Origin: an uncultured Dehalococcoidia bacterium
GTDB taxonomy: Bacteria; Chloroflexota; Dehalococcoidia; Lucifugimonadales; Lucifugimonadaceae
Assembly (NCBI GenBank): GCA_951812795.1
Contig: OX638325.1
Span: 496,001 to 560,000, forward strand
Direction: 5' to 3'
Length of the DNA stretch: 64,000 nt
A program made the position numbers and the translations under genes. Position 1 is the first letter of the stretch. Every line of letters begins with the position of its first letter. The notes under the pieces were generated by a model, which ran no database searches, was not told where the DNA came from, and saw nothing but the letters and a program-made list of their open reading frames with translations. Positions 36,487-46,341 of the stretch are shown piece after piece.

Positions 36487-36551
36487 GTCATTCAAGATAA
36501 TACGCTAGGAAAGATAACGTTTCTCAACTCAGCAGCAACCCGAGGTGAGCA

Positions 36552-37046
36552 TTGACTGATCCAAGCCGCCAAATCGAAGAACGAGTCGTCTCATTTCTTG
36601 ACAGCATCGAGGCAGATTACGAAATCGTCGAGATCGACCCTGATTTCGCCGACACCCATAATTTCTGCGAAAAGTACGGCTTCCCCATCGAAACATCGGG
36701 CAACACTATCGTCGTTGCTAGCAAACGTGGCGCGAAAAAACACTCGGCTTCCGTGGTTCGGGCAGATAAACGGCTCGACGTGAACCACAAGGTCTGCGAA
36801 TTGATGGGTATCAAGCGCGCGTCTTTCGCAAAACCCGAAGAGACCTCCGAGCTTACAGGCATGATGATCGGCGGCGTCACATGCCTCGCCCTACCGACCG
36901 AGATACCGATCTACATCGACGCATCGCTGCTCGAGCAACCCTACGTGATCCTCGGCGGCGGTAGTCGATCGACCAAGATCAAGGCTGATCCTGAGGTACT
37001 CAAGAAGATACCCAACGCCACCTTGTTCGACGACCTTACTCTTTGA
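36552..37046 (+). CDS. YbaK/EbsC-type aminoacyl-tRNA deacylase
   Basis: A 164-residue YbaK/ProX-domain protein: TSGNTIVVASKRGAKKHSASVVRADKRL, then GVTCLALPTEIPIYID and ILGGGSRSTKIKADPEVL, matching editing proteins that clear mischarged tRNA (for example Cys-tRNAPro). The start is TTG at 36552, preceded by GAGGTG about five bases upstream. It is convergent with the pstA end of the phosphate locus. Confidence 0.85.
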   Translation: MTDPSRQIEERVVSFLDSIEADYEIVEIDPDFADTHNFCEKYGFPIETSGNTIVVASKRGAKKHSASVVRADKRLDVNHKVCELMGIKRASFAKPEETSELTGMMIGGVTCLALPTEIPIYIDASLLEQPYVILGGGSRSTKIKADPEVLKKIPNATLFDDLTL

Positions 37047-37109
37047 TCGCGTCGACGCTATCGATATCAGCGCCGTGACCGGATGATCACGGACTTACGA
37101 ATCTAGGGC

Positions 37110-37991
37110 TTAATATTCGGCGCGCCTCTGGAACTTCGCACGGATATAGATCGCCGCAGCGTTCATCGTCAACAGCATCACCAGCAGAATGACGATTGCC
37201 GCCGCTGCGATGTGTCGGAAGTCGTCTTGGGGTTGCGACACCCACGTCACGATCTGAAGCGGCAGTACCGTGAAGCGGTCGAACGGCGTAGTCGGCACGT
37301 AAGTGATGAACACCAGCGAACTCACCACCAAAATCGGCGCCGTCTCCCCGATGGCGCGCGACATCGCCAAGATGATTCCCGACATCATGCTCGGAATCGC
37401 CTGCGGCAAAACCACCATCTTCACCACCTGCCATCGCGTAGCACCCATCGCGTAAGCCGCGTCGCGGTAGCTCGGCGGCACCGCGCGGATCGCCTCCTGC
37501 GATGCAATGATCACAATCGGCATGACGAGCAGCGAGAGCGTCAACGCCCCTGCCAAGAGGCTCCTCTGTCCGTCGAAAAGGTACTGGACGAAGATGGCGA
37601 GACCGAGCAGTCCATAGACCACCGAAGGTACTCCGGCCAAGTTCGAGATGTTCAGCTGGATCAAGCGTGTAACGCGGTTCGCGGGCGCGAACTCTTCAAG
37701 ATAGATCGCTGTTGCAATACCAACCGGCACGGTCATAACGGCGGTGAGAATGATTACCCAGAAGGTTCCAGCGATCGGCGCCAGCACTCCGGCTTGATCT
37801 GGGTGTCGCGACGAGTAGCTACTCAAAAACTGCCAATCGAGCCAGCCGAAGCTGTCGATGAACACCTCGATCAGCAGCCAGGCGAGTACTAGCACGCCCG
37901 CAATCACCGAACTTGCGAAAAGTGCGGCAAATACGTTGTCTCGCGCCAGTCGATATGTCTTGCGAGCGCTGCTTTGAGATTGAAGGGCCAT
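37110..37991 (-). CDS. pstA: Phosphate ABC transporter permease PstA
   Basis: A 293-residue permease with six membrane helices. The binding-protein-dependent transport loop is YRDAAYAMGATRWQVVKMVVLPQAIP (EAA-type motif, about residues 196-221), followed by GIILAMSRAIGETAPILVV, the PstA signature. It pairs with PstC to form the membrane channel for phosphate. It is last in the locus; no pstB ATPase follows, because the convergent YbaK gene is next. Confidence 0.93.
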   Translation of the reverse strand: MALQSQSSARKTYRLARDNVFAALFASSVIAGVLVLAWLLIEVFIDSFGWLDWQFLSSYSSRHPDQAGVLAPIAGTFWVIILTAVMTVPVGIATAIYLEEFAPANRVTRLIQLNISNLAGVPSVVYGLLGLAIFVQYLFDGQRSLLAGALTLSLLVMPIVIIASQEAIRAVPPSYRDAAYAMGATRWQVVKMVVLPQAIPSMMSGIILAMSRAIGETAPILVVSSLVFITYVPTTPFDRFTVLPLQIVTWVSQPQDDFRHIAAAAIVILLVMLLTMNAAAIYIRAKFQRRAEY

Positions 37992-38040
37992 TCGTTTTAC
38001 CTGTCGTCGGTTGGAATGTGAAGTAGTCGCTTCCGTTCGT

Positions 38041-39144
38041 TTACTCGTACTCCTGGCGGAAGCGCTGCACCACCCAGCGACCCAAAATGTTCATCACCAG
38101 CGTGATGAGAAAGAGCAACAGGCCGACCACGAAGATCGTGTAGTACTCGATCTCACCGTGCGGCGTGTCACCCAGCGCAACGTTCACGATGAACGCAGTC
38201 ATCGCTTGGACTGCTTCGAGCGGGTTGATGGTCAGGTTCGGGCGACCACCAGCCGCGAGATAGACGATCATCGTCTCGCCAACCGCCCTCGACACCGCGA
38301 GAATGAACGAGGACACGATACCCGACAGCGCAGCCGGAACAACCACTTTCGTCGCGACCTCGAATCTCGTGGCGCCCAAGGCGTAGGCCGCGTCTCGGAG
38401 CGATCTCGGCACCGAGATCATGGCGTCTTCGCTCAACGTCGTGACCATCGGCATGATCATGATGCCCATCACCAGTCCCGCGCTCAACGCGCTGAACGTC
38501 CCCAAGTTGTCATCGCCAATCACGAACCGTAACGCCGGGCCGATAGTCAGCAACGCGAAGTAGCCGTAGACGACTGTCGGTATGCCGGCCAGCACCTCCA
38601 ATATCGGCTTGATGACTCTCCTGACGTTCTCCGGTGCGTATTCAGATAGGAAAATCGCCGCGCCTATGCCCAATCCCAAAGACACGACACCCGCTACAGC
38701 GGCGACTAGGAATGTACCGGCCACCAAAGGTAGGACGCCAAATGATTGCCCCACTTCGCGATACGGCTTGAACAACGGCGACCATTTGGTGCCGGTGAGG
38801 AAATCCCAGATGCCCACGTGCGTCAGAGTTCCGTTGACGCCCGGTTCGCACGGCTTGATTGGCTCGCCTTCGTTGAGGACGCATATCTCTTCTTGGAAGA
38901 AGCCGATGCTTTGAGAAACAAGTACCGCGACGATGCCTATCGTCGCCAGTACGGAGACCAACGCGGCGGCTCGTAAAACCCAGAGCACCGCCGACTCCTC
39001 AAAATGCCGGCGCGCCCGATGACTTGCCAATCGGCTTTCGTCTCTTCTCAATGAGAAAGTATTGGAACGCTCTTGCACGCCGTCTATTGGATCCGTCGAC
39101 ACTTGGTCATGGCCGACTCGGAAAGCTCCTCGTTCTACCGCCAT
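38041..39144 (-). CDS. pstC: Phosphate ABC transporter permease PstC
   Basis: A 367-residue permease with an extended, charged N-terminus of about 50 residues before the first helix. An inserted external loop of about 50 residues holds two Cys (CVLNEGEPIKPC), possibly a disulfide. The EAA loop is SLRDAAYALGATRFEVATKVVVPAAL, followed by AVSRAVGETMIVYLAAG. It lies 49 bp before pstA, and 167 bp after the pstS stop with a hairpin between them. Confidence 0.92.
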   Translation of the reverse strand: MAVERGAFRVGHDQVSTDPIDGVQERSNTFSLRRDESRLASHRARRHFEESAVLWVLRAAALVSVLATIGIVAVLVSQSIGFFQEEICVLNEGEPIKPCEPGVNGTLTHVGIWDFLTGTKWSPLFKPYREVGQSFGVLPLVAGTFLVAAVAGVVSLGLGIGAAIFLSEYAPENVRRVIKPILEVLAGIPTVVYGYFALLTIGPALRFVIGDDNLGTFSALSAGLVMGIMIMPMVTTLSEDAMISVPRSLRDAAYALGATRFEVATKVVVPAALSGIVSSFILAVSRAVGETMIVYLAAGGRPNLTINPLEAVQAMTAFIVNVALGDTPHGEIEYYTIFVVGLLLFLITLVMNILGRWVVQRFRQEYE

Positions 39145-39271
39145 CGTTCGCCTTCCGACAACGTTTGATTTTTCGATCCAGGGTCGAAAACCGTCCGTTC
39201 TCGAAGAAATCCCGTTTGGCGGAGGGTATCGATGGCGCTAATAGAAAACATTTCAAATTGTAGTAGCTAAC

Positions 39272-39304
39272 CGACGGGGTGGCAATCGAATGGCCACCCC
39301 GTCG
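39272..39304 (-). terminator. Long hairpin between pstS and pstC
   Basis: A perfect 12-bp inverted repeat, CGACGGGGTGGC (39272-39283) and its complement (39293-39304), around a 9-base loop, starting eight bases after the pstS stop. In the transcribed direction the hairpin is followed by GGTTAGC rather than a U-run, so it is more likely a partial terminator or an mRNA-stabilising structure that keeps binding-protein expression above permease expression. Confidence 0.7.
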
Positions 39305-39311
39305 AGGCCAT

Positions 39312-42293
39312 TTACCGTTGAACGGCTCTTCCGTTGGTGGCGGCACTCTCCACTAGCGCCAATGCTTCGTCATACATCTGCTGAGGCAGACCCACGTAAC
39401 CGACGCTCGCCGCAAGGTCGGCAGCGTTGCGGAGGTAGAAGTCGATGAACGCTCGGACTTCATCACGCTCAAGCGCATCCACATTCACGTAGATGAAGAG
39501 TGGACGGCTCAAAGGCGAGTAAGAACCGTCGTTGATCGTCGTCGCATTCGGTTCGATGCAGCCTGTACCACCGTCGACACCAACGAGCCCGAGCTTGTCG
39601 GTGTTGGCAACGTAGTAGGCGTAGCCGAAATAGCCGAGGGCGCCGCGGTCGCCCGCGATGCCCTGCACCAACACGTTGTCGTCAACCGCCGGGAAGAAGT
39701 CGTCGCGGATCACACCAGTGTCACCGTTGATCTCTTCCGTGAAGTAGTCGAACGTACCAGAGTCGGCATCAGGTCCGTAGAGAACGATGTCGAGGTTAGG
39801 GTAGCTGGGGTCAACCTGATTCCAGTTCGTGATCTCGCTGTCCGGTTTCCAGATCGCGTTGAGCTGTTCGGTCGTCAAGCAGGTCGCCCAGTCGTTGTCC
39901 GGATTCACGAGCACCGAGAGACCGTCGAAGGCGACCGTAAGTTCGATGAAGTCGATTCCACTCTCGACAGCCACTTCACGCTCGGAGTCTTTGATCGGAC
40001 GCGAGGCGTCGGAGATGACCGTTTCGCCAACGGTGAATTTCTTGAAGCCGCCACCCGTGCCGGAGATGCCGACCGGGATCTGGACTTGCGGGTACTCCTT
40101 GCGAAAGTCTTCAGCCGCGGCGACTGAGACCGGGTAGACCGTGGACGAACCATCGATCACGATCTCGCCGGAGAGTGGGCCAGAAGGCACGAACGGCTCT
40201 GGAACCATCATCGCAGTCTCGGCATCGTCCACCATCGCCCTAATGTCTGTCAAAAGGTCCGGGACCGGGTTGTTCAGTAGCACCAGACCGGCGTCGTAAA
40301 GCGGCTGGGGCAGCCCTACGTAACCAACGCTGGCGGCCAGATCAGCAGCGTTGCGGAGGTAGAAATCGACAAATGCCTTGACCTCTCCTCGTTGCAGCGA
40401 CTTGATGTTCACGTATATGAAGAGGGGACGACTGAGCGGCGAGTAGTCGCCGTTGTTGATCGTTTCTTCACTAGGCTCGATACAACCTTCGCCGGAGTCG
40501 ACGTCCACGAGTTCGAGTTTGTCGGAGTTTGCAACGTAGTAGGCGTATCCGAAGTATCCAAGCGCGCCCTTGTCGCCCGCGATGCCCTGCACCAGCACGT
40601 TGTCGTCAACCGCCGGGAAGAAGTCGTCACGGATAATGCCCGTGTCGCCGTTGATCTCTTCCGTGAAGTAGTCGAAAGTGCCCGAGTCGGCATCCGGACC
40701 GTAGAGAACGAGCTCTTGGTCCGGGAAGTCAGAGCGGACCTGATTCCAGTTCGAGATCGTACTGTCAGGCTTCCAGATCTCGTGCAGCTCGTCCGTCGTC
40801 AAACAAGTTGACCAGTCGTTATCTGGGTTCACCAACACGGAGAGTCCGTCGTACGCGACCGTCAGCTCGATGAATTCAACACCGTTGGCGGCAGCTAATT
40901 CACGCTCGGAGTCTTTGATCGGTCGTGAGGCATCGGAGATGGCCGTCTCGCCAGCAGCGAACTTCTTAAAGCCACCACCGGTGCCGGAGATACCCACCGG
41001 TATCTGCACTGCTGGGTGATCCTTGCGGAAATCCTCAGCAGCAGCTACCGTCACGGGGTACACCGTCGATGAACCGTCGATAACGATCTCGCCCTCAAGC
41101 GTGATCGATGTCTGCGGAGCTTCGGGCACGACGAGCTTGACATCTGGAGTCGGGCTCGCAACCTTGGCTTCCATCTGGTCGTACAGCGGTTGAGGTAGAC
41201 CCACGTAACCAACACTCGCGGCGAGGTCAGCGGCATTCGCAAGGTAGTAATCTACAAACGCTTTGACTTCGGGGCGGCTGAGTGATGGGATGTTGACATA
41301 GATGTAAAGCGGACGGCTGAGAGGCGTGTATGAACCGTTGTTGATCGTCTCTTCACTGGGCTCTACACAACCGTCACCGGGGTCGACGCCCACAAGCTTC
41401 AGCTTGTCGGTGTTCGCAACGTAGTACGCGTAACCGAAGTAGCCCAACGCGCCGCGGTCACCCGCGATGCCCTGCACCAGCACGTTGTCGTCAACCGCCG
41501 GGAAGAAGTCGTCGCGAATTACGCCGGTGTCGCCGTTGATCTCTTCCGTGAAGTAGTCGAACGTGCCAGAGTCGGCGTCTGGTCCGTAGAGCACGATGTC
41601 GAGGTCCGGGAAACTCGGGTCGACCTGGTTCCAGTTCGAGATCTCGCTGTCGGGTTTCCAGATCGTGTTGAGCTGTTCGGTCGTCAAGCAGGTCGCCCAG
41701 TCGTTGTCCGGGTTCACCAAAACCGAAAGTCCGTCGTAAGCAACCGTCAACTCGATGAAGGTGATGCCATTCTGGGCAGCTAATTCACGCTCAGAGTCTT
41801 TGATCGGTCGCGAGGCATCGGAGATCACCGTCTCGCCAGCCGTGAACTTCTTGAATCCTCCGCCCGTGCCGGAGATGCCCACCGGGATCTGGACTTGCGG
41901 GTGTTCCTTCCGGAAGTCTTCCGCAGCAGCCACCGTCACGGGGTACACCGTCGAGGATCCGTCGATGACGATCTCCCCAGAGAGCGGTCCAGGTTGTGCG
42001 GCCTCGCCTCTTACTGCCGGACGTGCAGTTGCGGCAGGTGCCGGTGCTTCGCCAGGCGACGCCGTCGCGCCAGCAACTGCGGCCGCGCCTTTTTCCGCCG
42101 GAGCAGCATTTGCCGCCGGGTCCGACGGTCGGGCTGTAGCAGCCTTTTCGGCTTGGGCCGCAGGTTGCGCCGTCGCAGGCTGTTGTGGCGTTTGGTCATC
42201 GCTGCTGCAAGCGATCATCACGACCGCCAACAACATGCCGTTGATAAGCAGGCCCTTAGCGCTCGCCAGAGGCCTAGTAAATTGATATTGCAT
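39312..42293 (-). CDS. pstS: Phosphate-binding lipoprotein with three tandem PstS domains
   Basis: A 993-residue protein, three times the usual PstS length. A lipoprotein signal ends in a VMIAC lipobox (Cys29), then an Ala/Pro-rich linker to about residue 104. Three PstS-type modules follow at about 104-390, 400-690 and 707-985. Each opens with [14 protein letters not shown] and repeats the ligand-loop motifs [28 protein letters not shown] and [12 protein letters not shown], and ends [15 protein letters not shown]. Modules 1 and 3 are almost identical over long stretches, also at DNA level, so the duplication is recent or maintained by gene conversion. All three keep the phosphate-contact motifs, suggesting three functional sites on one anchor. 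Confidence 0.93.
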   Translation of the reverse strand: MQYQFTRPLASAKGLLINGMLLAVVMIACSSDDQTPQQPATAQPAAQAEKAATARPSDPAANAAPAEKGAAAVAGATASPGEAPAPAATARPAVRGEAAQPGPLSGEIVIDGSSTVYPVTVAAAEDFRKEHPQVQIPVGISGTGGGFKKFTAGETVISDASRPIKDSERELAAQNGITFIELTVAYDGLSVLVNPDNDWATCLTTEQLNTIWKPDSEISNWNQVDPSFPDLDIVLYGPDADSGTFDYFTEEINGDTGVIRDDFFPAVDDNVLVQGIAGDRGALGYFGYAYYVANTDKLKLVGVDPGDGCVEPSEETINNGSYTPLSRPLYIYVNIPSLSRPEVKAFVDYYLANAADLAASVGYVGLPQPLYDQMEAKVASPTPDVKLVVPEAPQTSITLEGEIVIDGSSTVYPVTVAAAEDFRKDHPAVQIPVGISGTGGGFKKFAAGETAISDASRPIKDSERELAAANGVEFIELTVAYDGLSVLVNPDNDWSTCLTTDELHEIWKPDSTISNWNQVRSDFPDQELVLYGPDADSGTFDYFTEEINGDTGIIRDDFFPAVDDNVLVQGIAGDKGALGYFGYAYYVANSDKLELVDVDSGEGCIEPSEETINNGDYSPLSRPLFIYVNIKSLQRGEVKAFVDFYLRNAADLAASVGYVGLPQPLYDAGLVLLNNPVPDLLTDIRAMVDDAETAMMVPEPFVPSGPLSGEIVIDGSSTVYPVSVAAAEDFRKEYPQVQIPVGISGTGGGFKKFTVGETVISDASRPIKDSEREVAVESGIDFIELTVAFDGLSVLVNPDNDWATCLTTEQLNAIWKPDSEITNWNQVDPSYPNLDIVLYGPDADSGTFDYFTEEINGDTGVIRDDFFPAVDDNVLVQGIAGDRGALGYFGYAYYVANTDKLGLVGVDGGTGCIEPNATTINDGSYSPLSRPLFIYVNVDALERDEVRAFIDFYLRNAADLAASVGYVGLPQQMYDEALALVESAATNGRAVQR

Positions 42294-42332
42294 CGGGTTT
42301 CGGGTCTCCTGATACCAATTCGTTTCTTCTTG

Positions 42333-42358
42333 GGAGTGAACACGTTTTGTGTTCCTCC
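42333..42358 (-). promoter_or_regulatory. Stem-loop or operator upstream of pstS
   Basis: GAACAC (42338-42343) and GTGTTC (42349-42354) are a perfect inverted repeat around GTTTT, extended by GGAG/CTCC after one bulged T to a 10-bp stem. It lies in the 131-bp gap between the phoR stop and the pstS start. It could be a regulator-binding palindrome or an RNA hairpin. It does not look like the E. coli Pho box (direct CTGTCAT repeats), which I do not find here. Confidence 0.4.
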
Positions 42359-42424
42359 TAAAGAATCACGATGCAACACCACCTTTAATTGCGATTTACA
42401 TTGGGCTGCTGCTACCGGGTCATT

Positions 42425-43789
42425 TCATGGAATTGGCAACCTCACCGTAAATTCCGAACCTTCACCGACCACGCTTTCCACCTCCACGCTTCCACGATGC
42501 ATCTCAACGATGTTTTTCGTAATTGCAAGGCCCAACCCAAACCCTGTCCGATCACCACTCGAACGCGGCGATTTGTAAAACCGCTCAAAAACATACGGCA
42601 ACTCGTCCGGGTCGATACCCTCGCCGGTGTCTTGAACGCTAATTGCGACGAAACCGTCGTCAACTCGTCCGGACAGCCGGATGCGACCTCCGGACGGGGT
42701 GAATTTCTGTGCATTGCCGAGCAGGTTCCCGATCGCCCGTTCGATTTTCGCTTGATCTACGGATATCTGCGGGAGGTCGTCATCGACTGCATTCTCATAA
42801 CGGTGGATTGGATCGATCGCAAGCGGCCTGTAGTCGTCTAGCACTCCATCAATCAAGGTCGAAGGATCCATTAACTTCACATTCAGTGGAGATCGTCCAG
42901 TCTCGAGCATTGTCAAGTCCATCATTTCGCTCACCAGAGCCGCCATGCGACGCGAGCCGTCGTCGATACGATCGAGGAATTCGGCGGCAGTGTCTGGTTC
43001 CAGCGTCGCACCCATCTTCAACGTGTCCACCGATGCTTGGATCGACGCAATCGGCGTCCTAAGCTCGTGAGACGCATTAGCAACGAACTCGCGCATCGAA
43101 ACTCCCAAACGAATCTCATCCGTCCGGTCGTTGATGATCACGATCGCGCGTCGAGCCCCGCTGTCGTCAGCCGGCAAACTCCGCGAAATCACCTCGAGAT
43201 GGCGTTGCGAGTCGTAAAGTTCCAAGTTGAGAACAACCGTTTCCCCAGCCGTTGCACTCGTCGTCGCGGCTTCATTGATTTCGTAAACATTGACTTTCGA
43301 CGCGAGTGTGGTTAAGCCGTCTCCCACTTCGTTGTAGGCGAAATCCAAAGTGGCGCAGACCGCGGGATTCGCGTACTGCAACATCCCGTTCTCGTCCACC
43401 ACCAATATCCCGATCGTCAACTCGTTGAGGATCGTCTCGTGGTACGCCCGGTTGAGATTCGATTCCGCCAAGATCGACTCGACGCTGTCGGCGAGGCGAT
43501 TCACCGCGTTGACGATGCGTTGTTGCTCCGCCGGACCGTAGGTCGTCAATCGATTCGCCCGATCGATCGACTGCGTCCGTAAGATGCCATTCGCAGTTCG
43601 CCAGAAAAACTGAGATTGACGCTTGGCAAGGAACCAAACCGCGACAACCGCGACAACCGCCCCTATTGCAACTGTCGCAATACCAAAGAAACCATAGAGA
43701 GCGAACCCAACCGTTAGCGGTGCCACAGCCACGCTAGCGTAGCGCCACTTAAGCGGTAGGAAATCAACGATTCGGCACAGATCTGGCAT
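42425..43789 (-). CDS. phoR: Sensor histidine kinase, PhoR-like
   Basis: A 454-residue kinase. Two adjacent membrane helices lie at about residues 18-54, without a large sensing loop, as in PhoR proteins that sense through the Pst system. A PAS-like domain (about 120-225, ILVVDENGMLQYANPAV) precedes the HisKA domain with FVANASHELRTPIASIQ (His241) and the ATPase domain with N box GNLLGNAQKFTPSGG, DTGEGIDPDEL and GFGLGLAI. It starts 3 bp after the phoB stop and precedes pstS, which supports the phosphate-sensing assignment. Confidence 0.88.
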   Translation of the reverse strand: MPDLCRIVDFLPLKWRYASVAVAPLTVGFALYGFFGIATVAIGAVVAVVAVWFLAKRQSQFFWRTANGILRTQSIDRANRLTTYGPAEQQRIVNAVNRLADSVESILAESNLNRAYHETILNELTIGILVVDENGMLQYANPAVCATLDFAYNEVGDGLTTLASKVNVYEINEAATTSATAGETVVLNLELYDSQRHLEVISRSLPADDSGARRAIVIINDRTDEIRLGVSMREFVANASHELRTPIASIQASVDTLKMGATLEPDTAAEFLDRIDDGSRRMAALVSEMMDLTMLETGRSPLNVKLMDPSTLIDGVLDDYRPLAIDPIHRYENAVDDDLPQISVDQAKIERAIGNLLGNAQKFTPSGGRIRLSGRVDDGFVAISVQDTGEGIDPDELPYVFERFYKSPRSSGDRTGFGLGLAITKNIVEMHRGSVEVESVVGEGSEFTVRLPIP

Positions 43790-43792
43790 CGT

Positions 43793-44518
43793 TCATGGCA
43801 CGAAGCGATAACCGACCCCTCGTACGGTGACCAGCCGCGTAGGATTCGTCGGGTCGTCTTCTAACTTGCGCCGGAGAAGAGATACGTGAACATCGATGGT
43901 TCGCGACTCGCCGGAACCTTCTTCGCCCCACACGCTCTCCAATAACTGCGTTCGGGAGAACACCCTTCCTGGTTGGGAAGCCAGATGGACCAACAGATCG
44001 AACTCCTTAGTTCTCAGCTTGAGGTCATAGCCGTCGAGCACCACCTTGCGCCGCACCAGATCTATCTCCATGTCGCCTAATTCGATCATGTGACGCCCCC
44101 TGCCACCAGTGGCTGCGGGAACTTTGGAGAATTCTTGTGATCGGCGAAGTTGAGCTGCGATCCGTGCCATCAACTCTTGAATACTGAATGGTTTGGTTAC
44201 GTAATCGTCAGCACCGCTGTCTAGACCGTCGACGCGCTGCTCTTCCTCGTGCCAAGCAGTCAACATGACTATGGGCACGGTGTCCCCTGTATCCCTCAAC
44301 GCCCTGCACACCTGCATTCCACCCATGACTGGCAGCGAGAGATCCAAGATGATCAGATCGACCGTGTTGGATCGGCGGATGTCGAGCGCCGTCGCTCCAT
44401 CGGAAGCTGAAAGAGCCCGGTACCCCAGTGCTTCAAGATTGAACTCGATGGTCGCCAGGAGACCGGGGTCATCTTCGACCACCAGTATCGTCTGTCGAGT
44501 ACCTTTATCCTTTCCCAA
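43793..44518 (-). CDS. phoB: OmpR-family response regulator, PhoB-like
   Basis: About 241 residues: a receiver domain (ILVVEDDPGLL; phospho-acceptor Asp in LIILDLSLPVMGG; Lys in VTKPFSIQEL) and a winged-helix DNA-binding domain (LRTKEFDLLVHLASQPGRVFSR, TIDVHVSLLRRKLE, VRGVGYRFVP). I place the start at the TTG at 44518, which gives a normal N-terminus; an ATG at 44581 would overlap the upstream gene by 47 bp. It is the first gene of the phosphate locus and probably controls pstS-pstC-pstA. Confidence 0.88.
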   Translation of the reverse strand: MGKDKGTRQTILVVEDDPGLLATIEFNLEALGYRALSASDGATALDIRRSNTVDLIILDLSLPVMGGMQVCRALRDTGDTVPIVMLTAWHEEEQRVDGLDSGADDYVTKPFSIQELMARIAAQLRRSQEFSKVPAATGGRGRHMIELGDMEIDLVRRKVVLDGYDLKLRTKEFDLLVHLASQPGRVFSRTQLLESVWGEEGSGESRTIDVHVSLLRRKLEDDPTNPTRLVTVRGVGYRFVP

Positions 44519-44534
44519 TTGCGTTCCCAGTCTT

Positions 44535-45602
44535 CTATACCGCTTCGGTTTTGCCAGAGATTGCCGACCGATAAGCAGCATCGATCATCTCGATCGCCCG
44601 CATGCCTGCCCAACCAGGTGCCCAGTTGGTAACGTCTTTGCCTGCCACGATGTCCGTGAAGTTGTCGGGCGGGCCACCACCGTAGTACTCCCCTGCGTCG
44701 TCACCCACATCAACCACGATGTGGTCGCCGTCGTGACGTTGGACCTCGAGCCTGGCGCGGTCTACATCCAGGACGAATGCGCCCTCATCGCCGAACACTC
44801 GTATGTCTAGTTGGAAGGTCTGATCCTGGGGCAACGCACCAGCACCGGAAAACGTCCCGATAGCACCGCCCTCAAACCCGACTGAAAACGCGTTGTATAA
44901 CTCAACCTTCGCGGTCGGCGCGGAGTTGAATGCGAATACCGTCTCGGCCTTCAGACCCGTCATCCAGTACGCCATTCCTGCTGAGTGGGTCATCTGAGCC
45001 AACGCGTAACCGCCGCCCGCGACCACCGGGTCAGCCCAAGTATCGGCACCAGGCTCGAACATATTGTCACCTGCGCCACCACCAGTCGCTAGAAACTGTT
45101 TCCCTTCCAATAAGCTCCTTACCGGCGAAGCCATGTGACACATCACGAACTCGATGTTGCCCACCGGATGTTGATCCATGATCTCTTTGGCCTTTTGGAT
45201 GTACGGAGCGTAGTGCCAACCGTGCGGGATCAACAATTGAACGCCTTGTTTTTCGGCCTCTGCGACCATCTCCCTCGCGTGGGTCGCGTTTGTGGCTAAC
45301 GGTTTCTCACACATTACGTGTAGACCTCGCCTTAGCGCGGCCATTGCGTGTTCATGGTGCATCGAGTGAGGTGTTGCGACCACAATGCCGTCCAACCCGT
45401 CAATCTCCAGCAACTCCTCGTAGTTTTCGGTGGCGTGCACAAAGCCAAATGATTCTTTGACCATTTGAAGCTCATCCGCGCCCAATCGGCAAACCGCCGT
45501 CATCTCAACATCTTCGCGGGCGGCGAAAACCGGCATATGGTTCGCAGTCGCCCACCAACCAGCGCCAATAAATCCGATCTGTACCGTTCCATCAGGTTTC
45601 AT
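44535..45602 (-). CDS. Gfo/Idh/MocA family oxidoreductase
   Basis: A 355-residue NAD(P)-dependent dehydrogenase-like protein: VQIGFIGAGWWATANHMPVFAAR (GxGxxx cofactor loop), VVATPHSMHHEHAMAALRRGLHVMCEKPLATN with the EKP motif, and a C-terminal substrate domain (GGGYALAQMTHSAGMAYWMTGL). Such enzymes oxidise or reduce sugars, inositols or related compounds. The start is ATG 45602 (a GTG precedes it). It lies upstream of phoB on the same strand with only 16 bp or an overlap, so read-through into phoB is possible. Confidence 0.9.
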   Translation of the reverse strand: MKPDGTVQIGFIGAGWWATANHMPVFAAREDVEMTAVCRLGADELQMVKESFGFVHATENYEELLEIDGLDGIVVATPHSMHHEHAMAALRRGLHVMCEKPLATNATHAREMVAEAEKQGVQLLIPHGWHYAPYIQKAKEIMDQHPVGNIEFVMCHMASPVRSLLEGKQFLATGGGAGDNMFEPGADTWADPVVAGGGYALAQMTHSAGMAYWMTGLKAETVFAFNSAPTAKVELYNAFSVGFEGGAIGTFSGAGALPQDQTFQLDIRVFGDEGAFVLDVDRARLEVQRHDGDHIVVDVGDDAGEYYGGGPPDNFTDIVAGKDVTNWAPGWAGMRAIEMIDAAYRSAISGKTEAV

Positions 45603-45741
45603 CACGTTGACCCTTTCGACGATATCGATCGCGAGTTAAAACGCGTCAACATTCGATTGTTGCAGAATAGACCATTGGCGGCTAATTGTAAGTGAATTAA
45701 CGCGGACCACCTCTTCACATACCCATCACACGCTATTCGAC

Positions 45742-46341
45742 ATGGAACTCTGGCTAGTTAGACACGGCGAAACAATCGTTGGCGAGGATGGCCTCTACCA
45801 ACCACATCACGGCCTAACCGAACTCGGCTTTGAACAGGCACGTTCCGTCGCACACGCGCTCAAAGATGTCGAGTTCGACGAGTGTTACTCCAGCAACCTG
45901 CCCCGCGCGATCCAGACCGCCCAGACCTACGCAGACCTAACCTCTCGCCGCTTCAATCGCATCGCAGACCTCAACGAAATCGACGTCGGGCACATCAAAG
46001 ACGCATCAGTCGCCTTCAAGAACGACGTTGTCAACCACCGGGTCGAATTGGATTTTTCCCAGTTCGGTGGGGAAAATCCAGACCAATTCTCAAACCGCGT
46101 TCAACAAGGTTTTCATCAACTCTTGGAAGACGCCAAATCGAAGAACTGCGCTCGCATCGTCGGCTTCCTACACGCCGGAACCATCGGCGTCATCCTCGAC
46201 CATGTGGCCGGACGCGCGTTCAGTTACCGTAGCCGCCCCAGAATGCCCAACTGCGCCTACACCATCGTCAGCGAAACATCTAACGGCGGATGGACCAAGT
46301 GGGACCGTTGGCACTCGGACCACTTGACAGCGATCACCTAG
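45742..46341 (+). CDS. Histidine phosphatase family protein (phosphoglycerate mutase-like)
   Basis: A 199-residue branch-1 histidine phosphatase. The N-terminal MELWLVRHGET has the catalytic RHG; LTELGFEQARSVAHAL, CYSSNLPRAIQTAQTYA and the second catalytic His in GFLHAGTIGVIL complete the site. Family members dephosphorylate sugars, nucleotides or proteins. The 3' end of a second copy survives as a remnant at 47255-47374, indicating a past duplication around the SOD-like gene. Confidence 0.9.
   Translation: MELWLVRHGETIVGEDGLYQPHHGLTELGFEQARSVAHALKDVEFDECYSSNLPRAIQTAQTYADLTSRRFNRIADLNEIDVGHIKDASVAFKNDVVNHRVELDFSQFGGENPDQFSNRVQQGFHQLLEDAKSKNCARIVGFLHAGTIGVILDHVAGRAFSYRSRPRMPNCAYTIVSETSNGGWTKWDRWHSDHLTAIT

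Noticed and set aside
39312..42293. Triple PstS as an obvious assembly artefact
   Set aside because: The modules differ at many residues, the linkers are all different, and the frame is uninterrupted over 993 codons, so simple read duplication is unlikely. Long-read proof is still needed.
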